7,492 bases of DNA, from the NCBI GenBank assembly GCA_019057355.1, contig DXJM01000434.1, forward strand, positions 1 to 7,492. The letters are read 5' to 3'. Made by a program: the position numbers and the translations under genes. Source of the DNA: Promethearchaeota archaeon (GTDB taxonomy: Archaea > Asgardarchaeota > Lokiarchaeia > Sigyniarchaeales > SOKP01). Of the stretch, positions 1 through 7,280 are shown piece by piece. The notes below the pieces were generated by a model. The model saw only the letters and a program-made list of their open reading frames with translations. It did not search any database and was not told the DNA's origin. The first letter of the stretch is position 1; every line of letters starts with the position of its first letter.

Positions 1-1
1 T

Positions 2-2854
2 GACGAAATATTTGAAATTAAGACACGAGGCCAACCCGTTTGTTCCCAATGCATGTCTGCTGGTGTTCCTTACTGGTATGAGTTCAATTGCAGACACCTT
101 CCGCAGGAGTTGCAGGCATTTAATATGCAGACATGTTGTTACATCGATACAGGATATGGTTTTTCAGAAAAGCAAAAAGTTTCATCCAACATTAATTCAA
201 GGGCTTCGAGGACGCCGTTTCACGCCTTCTTTGATTTGAGAGGGTTTAACGATATCAAATCCTTACGCTGGGATCCGGTCGAATGGCGGCTTTGTCATAT
301 ATCTATCGACAAAATCCAGGTGGAGATGAAAAATGGCGATGTCCGTCTCGTTGAGCCTGAAAATTTAGTTACGAATGGCGAGCGTATCTCGGACAATGAA
401 CTCCGGTTTGATACGATTGATCCCTGGGTTGTTATTCCGGCTGAAGGGCAGATCAATAATGTGATAATAACAGGAAGTTGGCTTGTCAAGGACGTTGACG
501 AAACAATTCCTCATCTAAACCAGGAGATTGTCCAATCCAATATGAAAATTCAATCTCTGCAACAGACTATCACAGATCATGATGCACAGGTTGCTTTGCT
601 TGACGGGCAGACCCGGCAGCAGGCAGCCCAGTTGATGCATGTATCCAATGAGCTTGCCAGTATCAAGCAAAGTGTCGTGTGGCGGCTGTTGATGAAATTC
701 CATAATGGATTTGTCGAGAGGGCTCTTCCACAAAATACCCGCAGAAGGGAGTTATATGATCTTGGATTAAAGGGTTGCAGAATCCTTGTAAATGACGGAA
801 TAAGAAGTCTATGCTGGCATTATAAGGAACGGAAAAGGGTCAAAAAATTTGAGAGTGGCTTGAACCTTCAAGCTGATAACTATATGAAAGAGGTTATTGA
901 ATCAGCATTTGCTATCCAGGATGTCAGAGGCATCGTTTTCGATAGACCTCCTAAGAATCCGGACGTTTCTATTATAATTCCTGTTTATAACAACATTGAA
1001 TGCACACTCAACTGCCTTAAATCCATCTCCATGAATACCAGGGGTTCTTTCGAGATTGTGATCGTCGATGATGCATCCGAAGATGATGTGCAAGATGCGC
1101 TAAAGAATATCGGTAATATAACTGTTATTAGGAACGAAAATAACGCTGGTTTCGTTGAATCATGTAATAAGGGCGCGAAGCGGTGTAAAGGAAAGTATAT
1201 ACTCTTTTTAAACAATGATACGCTTGTCACTGAGAATTGGCTTGAACCCCTCATACAAGCAATGGAGTTACAAGATGTCGGAGCAGTTGGGGCGAAATTA
1301 GTTTATCCTGATGGGAGGTTGCAGGAGGCAGGAGGAATTATTTGGAATGATGCTTCTGGCTGGAACTATGGCAGAGGCGACGATCCAGCAAAACCTGAAT
1401 ATAATTTTGTTAGAGATGCAGATTATTGTTCTGGAGCAGCCCTGATTGTGAGAAGAGATTTATTCGAAGAACTAGGTGGATTCGATGAGCAGTTTAAACC
1501 CGGTTATTATGAAGATACCGATCTATGTTTTTCTATCAGAGATTTGGGCTACAGGGTCTTATACCAACCAAGATCTGTTGTGACACATTTCGAAGGGCTG
1601 ACCAGCGGGACAGATATTAACACTGGAATGAAGAGGTATCAGGAGGTTAACAAGGAGAAATTCTCGAGGAAATGGAACCAAGTCCTCACTAAAGAGCATT
1701 ACAAACCAGATCACATGAATTTATTTCCTGCGAGGATTCGGACTGCCGGGAAAAATATTCTTGTAATAGATCATTACGTGCCTACATATGATAGAGATTC
1801 AGGCTCACTCAGAATGTATCACCTTCTCAAGATTCTGGCTGAACTCGGTCACAGTGTGACTTTTATTGGAGATAATCCTGCAAGACTTGAACCCTACACA
1901 ACCGAATTGCAGCAATCAGGTGTTGAGGTCCTCTTCTGGCCTTATATATCCTCTATCGAGGAATACCTGCTAAATAAGGGTAATTTCTTTGATATTGTAA
2001 TTCTTAGCCGGGCCCATATTGCCAAGAAACACATTTACCCAGTTAGGAGGCACTGTAGGGATGCCAAGATAATATTTGACACAGTAGACCTGCAGTTTTT
2101 GCGAGAGTCAAGGCAAGCAGAGGTCGAAGGGAAGAAAAATATTCTTGTTGAGGCAGAGGAGTCGAAGCAGTTAGAACTGCAACTGGCCAGACTGAGTGAT
2201 GTTACCTGGGTTGTTAGCCCAATTGAGAGAGAAATTCTCAGTAAAGAAGATCCCTCTTTACGGGTCGATGTGGTTTCAAATATTCATATAATTAATGGTT
2301 GTCTAAATCCTTTTTCAGAACGGAAAGGTATCCTATTTCTGGGTGGCTTTGCTCACATGCCCAATGTCGATGGAGTTAAGTGGTTTGTCGAGGAAATTTT
2401 CCCATTGATTAAAGAGGAAATCCCTGATTTAACATTTTATATTGTCGGCAATGAACCGCCCTATGACATTACATCGCTAAACTCCCAAGATATAATCGTT
2501 ACGGGATATGTCGAGGATTTAAGCCCGTATTTCAACAGTTGCAAGGTTTTCGTATCGCCCTTGAGGTATGGGGCAGGAGTGAAAGGAAAGATCAATCAGA
2601 GTATGAGTTATGGTTTGCCTGTTGTAACAACTTCGATTGGAGCTGAAGGCATGGCCCTAGTTGATGGAAAGAACGCTTTAATCTCAGATCAGCCTGAAGA
2701 GTTTGCGGATAGTGTGGTGGAATTATATAGAAATGAACAACTTTGGAGTGTACTTTCGCGGAACTCAATAGAGAATGTCAGAGAGAATTTTTCCTATGAT
2801 ATGGCGAAAGAAACTCTGAGAGAGATGATTGATAATCTCCGTGTAAAATCCTGA
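2..2854 (+). CDS. Multidomain tandem glycosyltransferase (GT2 + GT4-like), 5' end outside window
   Basis: Likely transfers two sugars from nucleotide-sugar donors onto a surface glycan or its lipid-linked precursor in the cytoplasm. The frame is open from nt 2. The first ATG (53) has no ribosome binding site and is preceded by 17 in-frame codons containing a CxxC (CSQC), so I treat the gene as 5'-partial. Numbering from that ATG: beta-rich domain of the kind often preceding glycosyltransferases, 29-146 (starts YIDTGYGF); coiled coil about 150-206; basic linker module 207-270; GT2 domain about 300-540 with SIIIPVYNN (306-314), VDDAS (338-342), metal-binding NND (387-389) and GYYEDTDLCF (484-493); GT4-like domain about 567-930 with an N-terminal Rossmann start (KNILVIDHY), FLGGF (762-766) and the donor-site segment SPLRYGAGVKGK (835-846). 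The key GT2 residues are present, so it looks functional. Donor and acceptor sugars cannot be deduced; the GT2 part resembles rhamnosyltransferase-like enzymes. Gene 2 follows 46 nt downstream on the same strand, suggesting one operon. Confidence 0.9.
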   Translation, partial: DEIFEIKTRGQPVCSQCMSAGVPYWYEFNCRHLPQELQAFNMQTCCYIDTGYGFSEKQKVSSNINSRASRTPFHAFFDLRGFNDIKSLRWDPVEWRLCHISIDKIQVEMKNGDVRLVEPENLVTNGERISDNELRFDTIDPWVVIPAEGQINNVIITGSWLVKDVDETIPHLNQEIVQSNMKIQSLQQTITDHDAQVALLDGQTRQQAAQLMHVSNELASIKQSVVWRLLMKFHNGFVERALPQNTRRRELYDLGLKGCRILVNDGIRSLCWHYKERKRVKKFESGLNLQADNYMKEVIESAFAIQDVRGIVFDRPPKNPDVSIIIPVYNNIECTLNCLKSISMNTRGSFEIVIVDDASEDDVQDALKNIGNITVIRNENNAGFVESCNKGAKRCKGKYILFLNNDTLVTENWLEPLIQAMELQDVGAVGAKLVYPDGRLQEAGGIIWNDASGWNYGRGDDPAKPEYNFVRDADYCSGAALIVRRDLFEELGGFDEQFKPGYYEDTDLCFSIRDLGYRVLYQPRSVVTHFEGLTSGTDINTGMKRYQEVNKEKFSRKWNQVLTKEHYKPDHMNLFPARIRTAGKNILVIDHYVPTYDRDSGSLRMYHLLKILAELGHSVTFIGDNPARLEPYTTELQQSGVEVLFWPYISSIEEYLLNKGNFFDIVILSRAHIAKKHIYPVRRHCRDAKIIFDTVDLQFLRESRQAEVEGKKNILVEAEESKQLELQLARLSDVTWVVSPIEREILSKEDPSLRVDVVSNIHIINGCLNPFSERKGILFLGGFAHMPNVDGVKWFVEEIFPLIKEEIPDLTFYIVGNEPPYDITSLNSQDIIVTGYVEDLSPYFNSCKVFVSPLRYGAGVKGKINQSMSYGLPVVTTSIGAEGMALVDGKNALISDQPEEFADSVVELYRNEQLWSVLSRNSIENVRENFSYDMAKETLREMIDNLRVKS
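734..847 (+). repeat. Linker module, copy 1 (inside the glycosyltransferase)
   Basis: This segment encodes residues 228-265 of the first protein, a basic, aromatic stretch (YDLGLKG, ILVNDG, WHYKERKRVK) between the coiled coil and the GT2 domain. A paralogous copy sits at the C-terminus of the next gene. By hand alignment 26 of 37 residues are identical, while the DNA has diverged at many third positions, so this is an old shared protein module and not a recent DNA duplication. Such segments are familiar as linkers in large glycosyltransferases; I infer a membrane-surface or interdomain contact role. Confidence 0.75.
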
Positions 2855-2886
2855 AAGCACAGTCTAGTTGAATTAGTTTCGCTGCA

Positions 2887-2894
2887 GAGTTGAT
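2887..2894 (+). promoter_or_regulatory. Ribosome binding site of the methyltransferase gene
   Basis: GAGTTGAT matches seven of eight bases of GAGGTGAT, part of the sequence complementary to the 3' end of 16S rRNA. It ends 6 nt before the ATG at 2901. This supports that ATG over the in-frame ATG at 2907. No convincing promoter is seen in the 46-nt gap, so the gene is probably read together with the upstream glycosyltransferase. Confidence 0.5.
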
Positions 2895-2900
2895 ATTATC

Positions 2901-4091
2901 ATGGAAATGTATACCCGAAATAGTTTAGAACATAGCTATTCAGAAAAGTGTTGTGTATGTGGGAAGATTGCTCCCTTCGCTGCCAAAGGAGAGGATTCGG
3001 TGAGGGAGGCAACCTGCCTATCTTGTGGCGCATGTACGCGGAATGGCGATGTGGCACGGGCTATTATTCAAACATTTGTTGGGCACACTTCCCTTTCCCT
3101 TGAAGAAGCCTTGCCTTATCTCAAAGATTTGACCATCTATGAAGCGCAGGCGAGTGGACCTATCCATGACCGTCTTAAATCTTTACCGCACTATATTGCA
3201 TCGGAATATCTTGATGATGTGCCGCTAGGCAGCCAGAACAAATCAGGTGTCAGATGTGAGGATCTTCAACAACTTTCATTTTCGGATAACACTTTCGATC
3301 TCATTATAACTCAGGATGTTCTGGAGCATATCAGAGAACCAGAGAAAGCATTTTCAGAGATATGGAGAGTACTGAAACCTGGAGGGTGCCACATCTTCAC
3401 CATACCCTACCACGCAGGGGAAAAGACAATAAAAAGGATTGAGGTAGTGAATGGTGAAGATATGCATTCTCTCCCGCCCGTTTACCACGGTGACCCCTTG
3501 AGGGGGGAGGGAGCACTTGTTTATACCGACTTCGGTGATGATATCGTCGATATGTTATATTCTGTCGGTTTACTTACGCAGATAATCTCCTACACCAAAT
3601 GTTACCGTACAGAAGAGATACCAGCTGCTAAGGATAAAGAAGGGTTTCAGGTTTATTTATCGTTTTACAGTGGAAATGAGTTGTCCAAGTTCCTCAAGTA
3701 CAATTCAATCGTTTTCAGATCGGAAAAAGTTTTAAAAATTGGAGATGTGGCGGTTTCCGAGCGAAGTAACGGGGAATGCTTGCCTGATAACCGGATAGCC
3801 GGTTTTGACGGTCACCTACAACAGACTATTAACAGATCCCAAAACTCAAAAGGTGAGAGTGGAGAAAAGCAAGAGTTTATCATTCACAATCGGATGGCAG
3901 GACTCTATAGCGGATTTATGGGGCTGATTTTGCCTTATGGTACCAGTAGGCGGGATAATTATGACCTAGCGCTTAAAGGATGGGGGATTTTGGTAAATGA
4001 GGGCTGGAGGAGTTTATACTGGCACTATAGAGAACGAAAACGAGTAAAGAATATTTCGAATAACTGCCCACCCATTTTCTCTGACAGGTAA
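2901..4091 (+). CDS. Zinc-ribbon class I SAM-dependent methyltransferase, probably 3'-truncated
   Basis: Predicted to methylate a sugar or other small group of the glycan made by its neighbours, using S-adenosylmethionine. Visible parts: a zinc-ribbon-like N-terminus with CxxC at 17-20 and 39-42; a Rossmann-type domain about 76-215. Motif I is not the usual GxGxG but IYEAQASGPIHD (79-90) followed by SEYLDD (101-106); later come FDLIITQDVLEHI (132-144) and LKPGG (158-162). This atypical motif I, together with the PPVYHGDPLRG segment that follows, is characteristic of a family of methyltransferases found in polysaccharide loci. A linker of about 100 residues precedes a copy of the basic linker module (about 348-384). 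In the upstream protein this module continues into a GT2 domain; here the protein ends 12 residues later in unrelated sequence (CPPIFSDR) beside a transposase relic. I infer loss of a former C-terminal domain; the methyltransferase domain itself looks intact. Start chosen for the well-placed ribosome binding site. Confidence 0.88.
   Translation: MEMYTRNSLEHSYSEKCCVCGKIAPFAAKGEDSVREATCLSCGACTRNGDVARAIIQTFVGHTSLSLEEALPYLKDLTIYEAQASGPIHDRLKSLPHYIASEYLDDVPLGSQNKSGVRCEDLQQLSFSDNTFDLIITQDVLEHIREPEKAFSEIWRVLKPGGCHIFTIPYHAGEKTIKRIEVVNGEDMHSLPPVYHGDPLRGEGALVYTDFGDDIVDMLYSVGLLTQIISYTKCYRTEEIPAAKDKEGFQVYLSFYSGNELSKFLKYNSIVFRSEKVLKIGDVAVSERSNGECLPDNRIAGFDGHLQQTINRSQNSKGESGEKQEFIIHNRMAGLYSGFMGLILPYGTSRRDNYDLALKGWGILVNEGWRSLYWHYRERKRVKNISNNCPPIFSDR
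3942..4052 (+). repeat. Linker module, copy 2 (C-terminus of the methyltransferase)
   Basis: Encodes residues 348-384 of the methyltransferase (YDLALKG, ILVNEG, WHYRERKRVK), homologous to the module at 734-847. Homology stops abruptly after the lysine codon at about 4047-4049, and what follows bears no resemblance to the region that follows copy 1. The end of homology marks a probable rearrangement breakpoint. Confidence 0.72.
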
Positions 4092-4099
4092 ATTTCGCA

Positions 4100-4611
4100 G
4101 GGTGAGGAGGGGCTTCCTGTCTTCTAAAAACTGGATTCCTGGTTCAACTGCGTGTTGCCCCTTGTAATGAGTGAGGATCGTATCCGGGTTTAGATCAGGA
4201 TCATTCATTGTGAGGGTAAAGCGGCCCAGCTGCGCGTCTGGCTCGCAGGCAAGCTCGGGGGCTTTCCATATCTTCTCTAGTTTTTCGGGCAGAATCGTTC
4301 CGTTTCTCTAGATGCTTCATATATGTCTTCTCTTTCGCGTGCCTTTCCTTCTCTGAATCAATGAAAATCCATTTCTGCAGAATACTTGGCGAGCGCTCCG
4401 ACCCCGGTACGCGTCTGGAGTGGCCAGTTAATCCAAAAGACCTGTTCCGTGGCGAGGTTGGCGAAGAAACGGGGGAAGAGGTAGGCCCAGTGCCTGCTGA
4501 ACCCAAGACTGCTCTAGAGCATTGCCTTGACCACATCAGCGTAGAGGAGAATATTCTCCGTATCTTGGGGAAGGCGGCATCGACGGCTGTTGAGTTGTCA
4601 AGTTCGTTCAT
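4100..4611 (-). pseudogene. Decayed IS1634-family transposase relic
   Basis: Three pieces in three reading frames follow the order expected for an IS1634 (IS4-superfamily) transposase on the minus strand. N-terminal piece, 4543-4436: ADVVKAML, an in-frame TAG at 4514-4516, then SSLGFSRHWAYLFPRFFANL, resembling the region before the catalytic core. Middle piece, 4377-4279: WIFIDSEKERHAKEKT, like the conserved W-(I/L)-x-x-x-SE-K stretch. C-terminal piece, 4283-4113: ELACEPDAQ, then GRFTLTMNDPD and ILTHYKGQHAVEPGIQFLED, matching the YKGQ..VERGFRFLKD signature. Family members are about 450-600 residues long; this region could hold fewer than 180, so most of the protein, including much of the catalytic core, has been deleted. 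With frameshifts and a stop it cannot be active. The family call rests on recalled motifs, not a search. The open frame on the opposite strand (4361-4726) is antisense to this relic and shows no protein features. Confidence 0.72.
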
Positions 4612-4679
4612 GCTGGCATTAGGGCCCGGATGCCCGAAAAAGGGGGCTAATTGGTTAGTTTTACCCTATAGAGAATTAA
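4612..4679. other. Short intergenic gap between transposase relic and membrane-protein gene
   Basis: No coding signal is seen. On the minus strand, just after the stop codon of the membrane-protein gene, there is a C-run followed by five T residues (4641-4637), flanked by GCCC/GGGC that could form a short stem. This may act as a weak terminator. It may equally be what remains of the end of the insertion sequence. I could not identify a matching inverted end or target-site duplication on the other side of the relic. Confidence 0.3.
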
Positions 4680-6911
4680 TCAGGGTATTCCCGAAGGTAG
4701 ATGCTTTTCCGGCTCCCTTAAAATGATATTCTGTACTGCCAAACTCAACTGCCGGCTATCTTTATTATTCGACTTAGAGATGTCGCATGGGCGCTCTGCC
4801 CCTTCTGGCACATAGAATCTGATGACGTTTTCACCTTTATGGAGTAGAAGAGGAACTGCCACGTCACTAAAGTTAGTGGACATTTTGGTGCAGTAAACCA
4901 TCTCGTCACTTGAGTAAATTTCTAGGGTTCTCGGGCAATTGAAACTTCGTGTATATAAAGATAGTTCGGCGATATAATCCTCATTGGAATACACGACAAT
5001 AGTTGCGTTGTTTGACATCCACCGCGTAGGGATGCCGCTCCACATCTCTACGTTGTGCCATCCGTTTCCTAGCGTCATAAATGGCTGGATTGGCTCATTG
5101 GGAACACTATAGATAATAATAGAATCGTTTTCATAGATGATGGGCTCAGTATTGATGGTTGATTCTAGGAGTTGGGTGACATGTGCAATGTTTTCTTGTG
5201 ACAACTGCGTTGGGTGAATAACAATATATTTTATGTTATAGTAATTGAGGACTGAAGTGCCGATATGGGCAATGTCTTGAGTAAGTATATCCACAGAGGG
5301 CGTTAGATAGGTCAATTCACGTACGAAAGGAGTATACTTCTGAAAGTGATGTGCGTTAGAGGGATACCTTGCAGCGTATCCACTAACAATTGCCTTGCCA
5401 TGAATTGTTTGGTAATAAAGTTTTTCAAATCCAAGATTTCCCGCATTGTTAGTAGCAGGGATCTCAAGTAAAGCATAATGCTCATTATCGAGGGCAATGT
5501 CAGAATAAAACTCTGGCTTCGAAATATGTGTGGTTGGATAGGGTATGCTTAAGTATGAAAATATCATTAGAGACGAAATCAGAATAACTGCTGCAATTTT
5601 TCTCTTGTCTTGAGTTTTTAATAGGGATGCAATGCCATAACCTGCCAAAACGGAAAATGCTAGCGTTGCTAGGACAAAGAGTCTACCTACCGTTCTACAA
5701 TTATCAAGGAAAGGTATTATATGATATAACAATATGTAGGGTAGGGGCAATGTGGCATCAAATATTGTAAATACTGTCTCGCCATTAATGCGCAGTAACG
5801 GTCCTAGGCTAATTAGTGTAAAGAATGCAGCAGCAATTAACCAAAATTTTACCTCATTGTTATTTTTTAATGTGAAGAAAACATATATCGACAAGAACAA
5901 GACGGTATATCCAATATAATTTACTTTCTCTGGTAGCCAACTTGGGAAGTTTATATAAATGTCTGACACATATCCTCCAAATATTGGATGAAGATGTGAC
6001 GGAATAAAGTAACTTATGAGATCATTAGAGAGCGTAGTCAGTTCTCCGGCCCCAGGTCTTAAGAAATTTTCCCCAGATAGTGCGACCCGAATATCATGTA
6101 TCATGAGAGGGATTATTCCGCTAAAGGCTACGATGCCAAATATTCCATATTTCTTTAAACTCTCACGAAGTTGTTCTAAAATGTTGCTGCTATCGTTGTT
6201 GCCGCTAATGCAGGTAGATGTTATCAGATAGTGCTCATAGATAAACAGTAATGTCGCAAAAACTCCCATAAACACCATATGTTGGGGGCAACTCATTGAA
6301 ATGAGTATAAAAAAAACGCCTGCAGCAATGGAATTATTTGTACCGCCCTCTCTAAACATTTTCATAAGATATAATGCACAAAATGGGAACCACTGAATGG
6401 TTGTCGCACCAAAAAAATATAATCCTCGTGAAAAATGATAGGGAGAAAATGCAAATATAATACCCGAAAGAAATGCAGCATAACTGTTTCCTGTTAAATA
6501 TTTAACAAGTAAATAACATCCGAATGATCCCAAAAAGAACGATAAAAGCCAAAGAATAGTATAAATCACGGGTAACTCTAGATAGGGAGATAATAGAAGG
6601 TAGGTTGCTTGATTAAAAGCTGATGGGAAAGGCATACTTGCTATGCCATCAGGATAGAACATTAGGGTATCGTGAGTTAATGTTGTTAATTCCGGTTCAA
6701 ACAAAAAAGGTATCTTTGTATACCAAAGTATTCTCATCCATTGAAATGAATCAGCTCCCAATCCCGGAATTGCTGATCCAATTCTGAATGCAACAGGGTA
6801 CGTGAGCAGAATTGTAACAGGTAAATACAGTAAGAATGCAATTAGGTCATGTTTATGTTTATTGAAAAATTCTCTAACAATAAAAATTCCTTTATCCAAT
6901 ATGTACCACAC
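4680..6911 (-). CDS. Multi-pass membrane protein, GT-C glycosyltransferase-like, with large C-terminal extramembrane part
   Basis: Probably a membrane enzyme that moves a sugar from a lipid carrier onto a surface glycan or protein on the outer face; this is inferred from architecture only. About ten to twelve membrane helices occupy residues 20-455. The first (22-45) is followed by a loop with an acidic residue (GADSFQW, D54) and FYPDG (85-89), a layout typical of GT-C enzymes, where early loop acidic residues are catalytic. IIPFLDNCRTVGRL (398-411) resembles the conserved P-x-F-x-x-x-R-x-x-x-R loop seen before a helix ending in AGYG in such proteins. Residues from about 460 to the C-terminus (743) form an extramembrane region: ALLEIP, YYQTIHGK and GYAARYP, then a beta-rich tail. 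GTG at 6911 is the first start codon after an in-frame TGA; no clear ribosome binding site precedes it, but a TATA-like box lies 40 nt upstream. The gene is convergent with the two glycan genes and notably AT-rich. The exact family is not recognised. Confidence 0.82.
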   Translation of the reverse strand: MWYILDKGIFIVREFFNKHKHDLIAFLLYLPVTILLTYPVAFRIGSAIPGLGADSFQWMRILWYTKIPFLFEPELTTLTHDTLMFYPDGIASMPFPSAFNQATYLLLSPYLELPVIYTILWLLSFFLGSFGCYLLVKYLTGNSYAAFLSGIIFAFSPYHFSRGLYFFGATTIQWFPFCALYLMKMFREGGTNNSIAAGVFFILISMSCPQHMVFMGVFATLLFIYEHYLITSTCISGNNDSSNILEQLRESLKKYGIFGIVAFSGIIPLMIHDIRVALSGENFLRPGAGELTTLSNDLISYFIPSHLHPIFGGYVSDIYINFPSWLPEKVNYIGYTVLFLSIYVFFTLKNNNEVKFWLIAAAFFTLISLGPLLRINGETVFTIFDATLPLPYILLYHIIPFLDNCRTVGRLFVLATLAFSVLAGYGIASLLKTQDKRKIAAVILISSLMIFSYLSIPYPTTHISKPEFYSDIALDNEHYALLEIPATNNAGNLGFEKLYYQTIHGKAIVSGYAARYPSNAHHFQKYTPFVRELTYLTPSVDILTQDIAHIGTSVLNYYNIKYIVIHPTQLSQENIAHVTQLLESTINTEPIIYENDSIIIYSVPNEPIQPFMTLGNGWHNVEMWSGIPTRWMSNNATIVVYSNEDYIAELSLYTRSFNCPRTLEIYSSDEMVYCTKMSTNFSDVAVPLLLHKGENVIRFYVPEGAERPCDISKSNNKDSRQLSLAVQNIILREPEKHLPSGIP

Positions 6912-6950
6912 CTTGAATTCTCGGACATTAAAGCGTTTTCAAAAACCTAG

Positions 6951-6960
6951 TATAAATAAT
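6951..6960 (-). promoter_or_regulatory. TATA-like box for the membrane-protein gene
   Basis: On the minus strand ATTATTTATA resembles an archaeal TATA box, with the A-rich CAAA just upstream as a poor BRE. It ends 39 nt before the GTG at 6911. Archaeal transcription usually starts about 22-27 nt downstream of the box, which would give a leader of roughly 15 nt, consistent with the absence of a good ribosome binding site. It is an AT-rich motif at the edge of an AT-rich stretch, so chance occurrence is possible. Confidence 0.4.
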
Positions 6961-7072
6961 TTGACTTTATGAATCTGCTTGATCACGACTCGTGAACCTC
7001 CGGGTGATCGTTCTCTTAAGGTTGTAGAGGATAAGCACGGCCGTGCTCGCGTCACGTCCGAGAGCACGTGGC
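6961..7072. other. Non-coding gap at the composition boundary
   Basis: No supported gene. The stretch contains a compact palindrome CACGACTCGTG (6984-6994) nested within the complementary hexamers GATCAC (6981-6986) and GTGATC (7004-7009), and the palindrome at 7034-7047. It lies between a GC-rich right part and an AT-rich membrane-protein gene and is the likely place where the inserted glycan DNA ends. Confidence 0.4.
7034..7047. repeat. 14-bp perfect palindrome
   Basis: AGCACGGCCGTGCT equals its own reverse complement. It sits 26 nt beyond the stop codon (7073-7075) of the small minus-strand frame, so it could be a transcript-end structure or a protein binding site. In GC-rich DNA a palindrome of this length is uncommon but not decisive. 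Confidence 0.5.
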
Positions 7073-7246
7073 CTAGGCAGGTCTACTCGAAAAGATGAGT
7101 GAGCGCACATCTTCAGGCGCGATCCGGTAGCGTTCCGCCTCCACATCGACGATGAGCCCTCCCGCGAGTCGCACCTCCGGTGCTCGAGCTCCATTCCCAT
7201 GGAACGTCGTTCCTACCGGTGCTCCTGCTCCGCCCCTTCGACCCAT
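7073..7246 (-). CDS. Small 57-residue frame, unknown function; possibly the 3' half of a broken gene
   Basis: From ATG 7246 to TAG 7075-7073. The second half reads like a real protein: VRLAGG, LIVDVEAERYRIAPEDV and RSLIFSSRPA, with alternating beta pattern and codons strongly favouring G or C at the third position (ctc, atc, gtc, gtg, gag, gcg). The first 25 residues are glycine- and alanine-rich and less convincing. The frame stays open upstream past the ATG to about 7430 without a stop, and includes a CxxC (CLQC). Removing one G from the run near 7284-7294 would join it to the frame at 7281-7478 in one product. No ribosome binding site is evident. The family is not recognised. Confidence 0.4.
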   Translation of the reverse strand: MGRRGGAGAPVGTTFHGNGARAPEVRLAGGLIVDVEAERYRIAPEDVRSLIFSSRPA

Positions 7247-7280
7247 CGCGCACTGCAGGCAAGGGTTCCCGGTTCCGGGG

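Noticed and set aside
53..55. ATG as the true start of the first gene
   Set aside because: No ribosome binding site, and the frame is open and protein-like upstream to the window edge.
4361..4726. 121-codon plus-strand open frame
   Set aside because: It lies antisense to the transposase relic and runs into the 3' end of the membrane-protein gene; no domain or ribosome binding site is visible, and the minus strand explains the region better.
6975..7020. Possible tRNA 3' part (GGTTCACGAGTC on the minus strand)
   Set aside because: No matching acceptor, D or anticodon arms can be drawn, and the T-loop consensus is not met.
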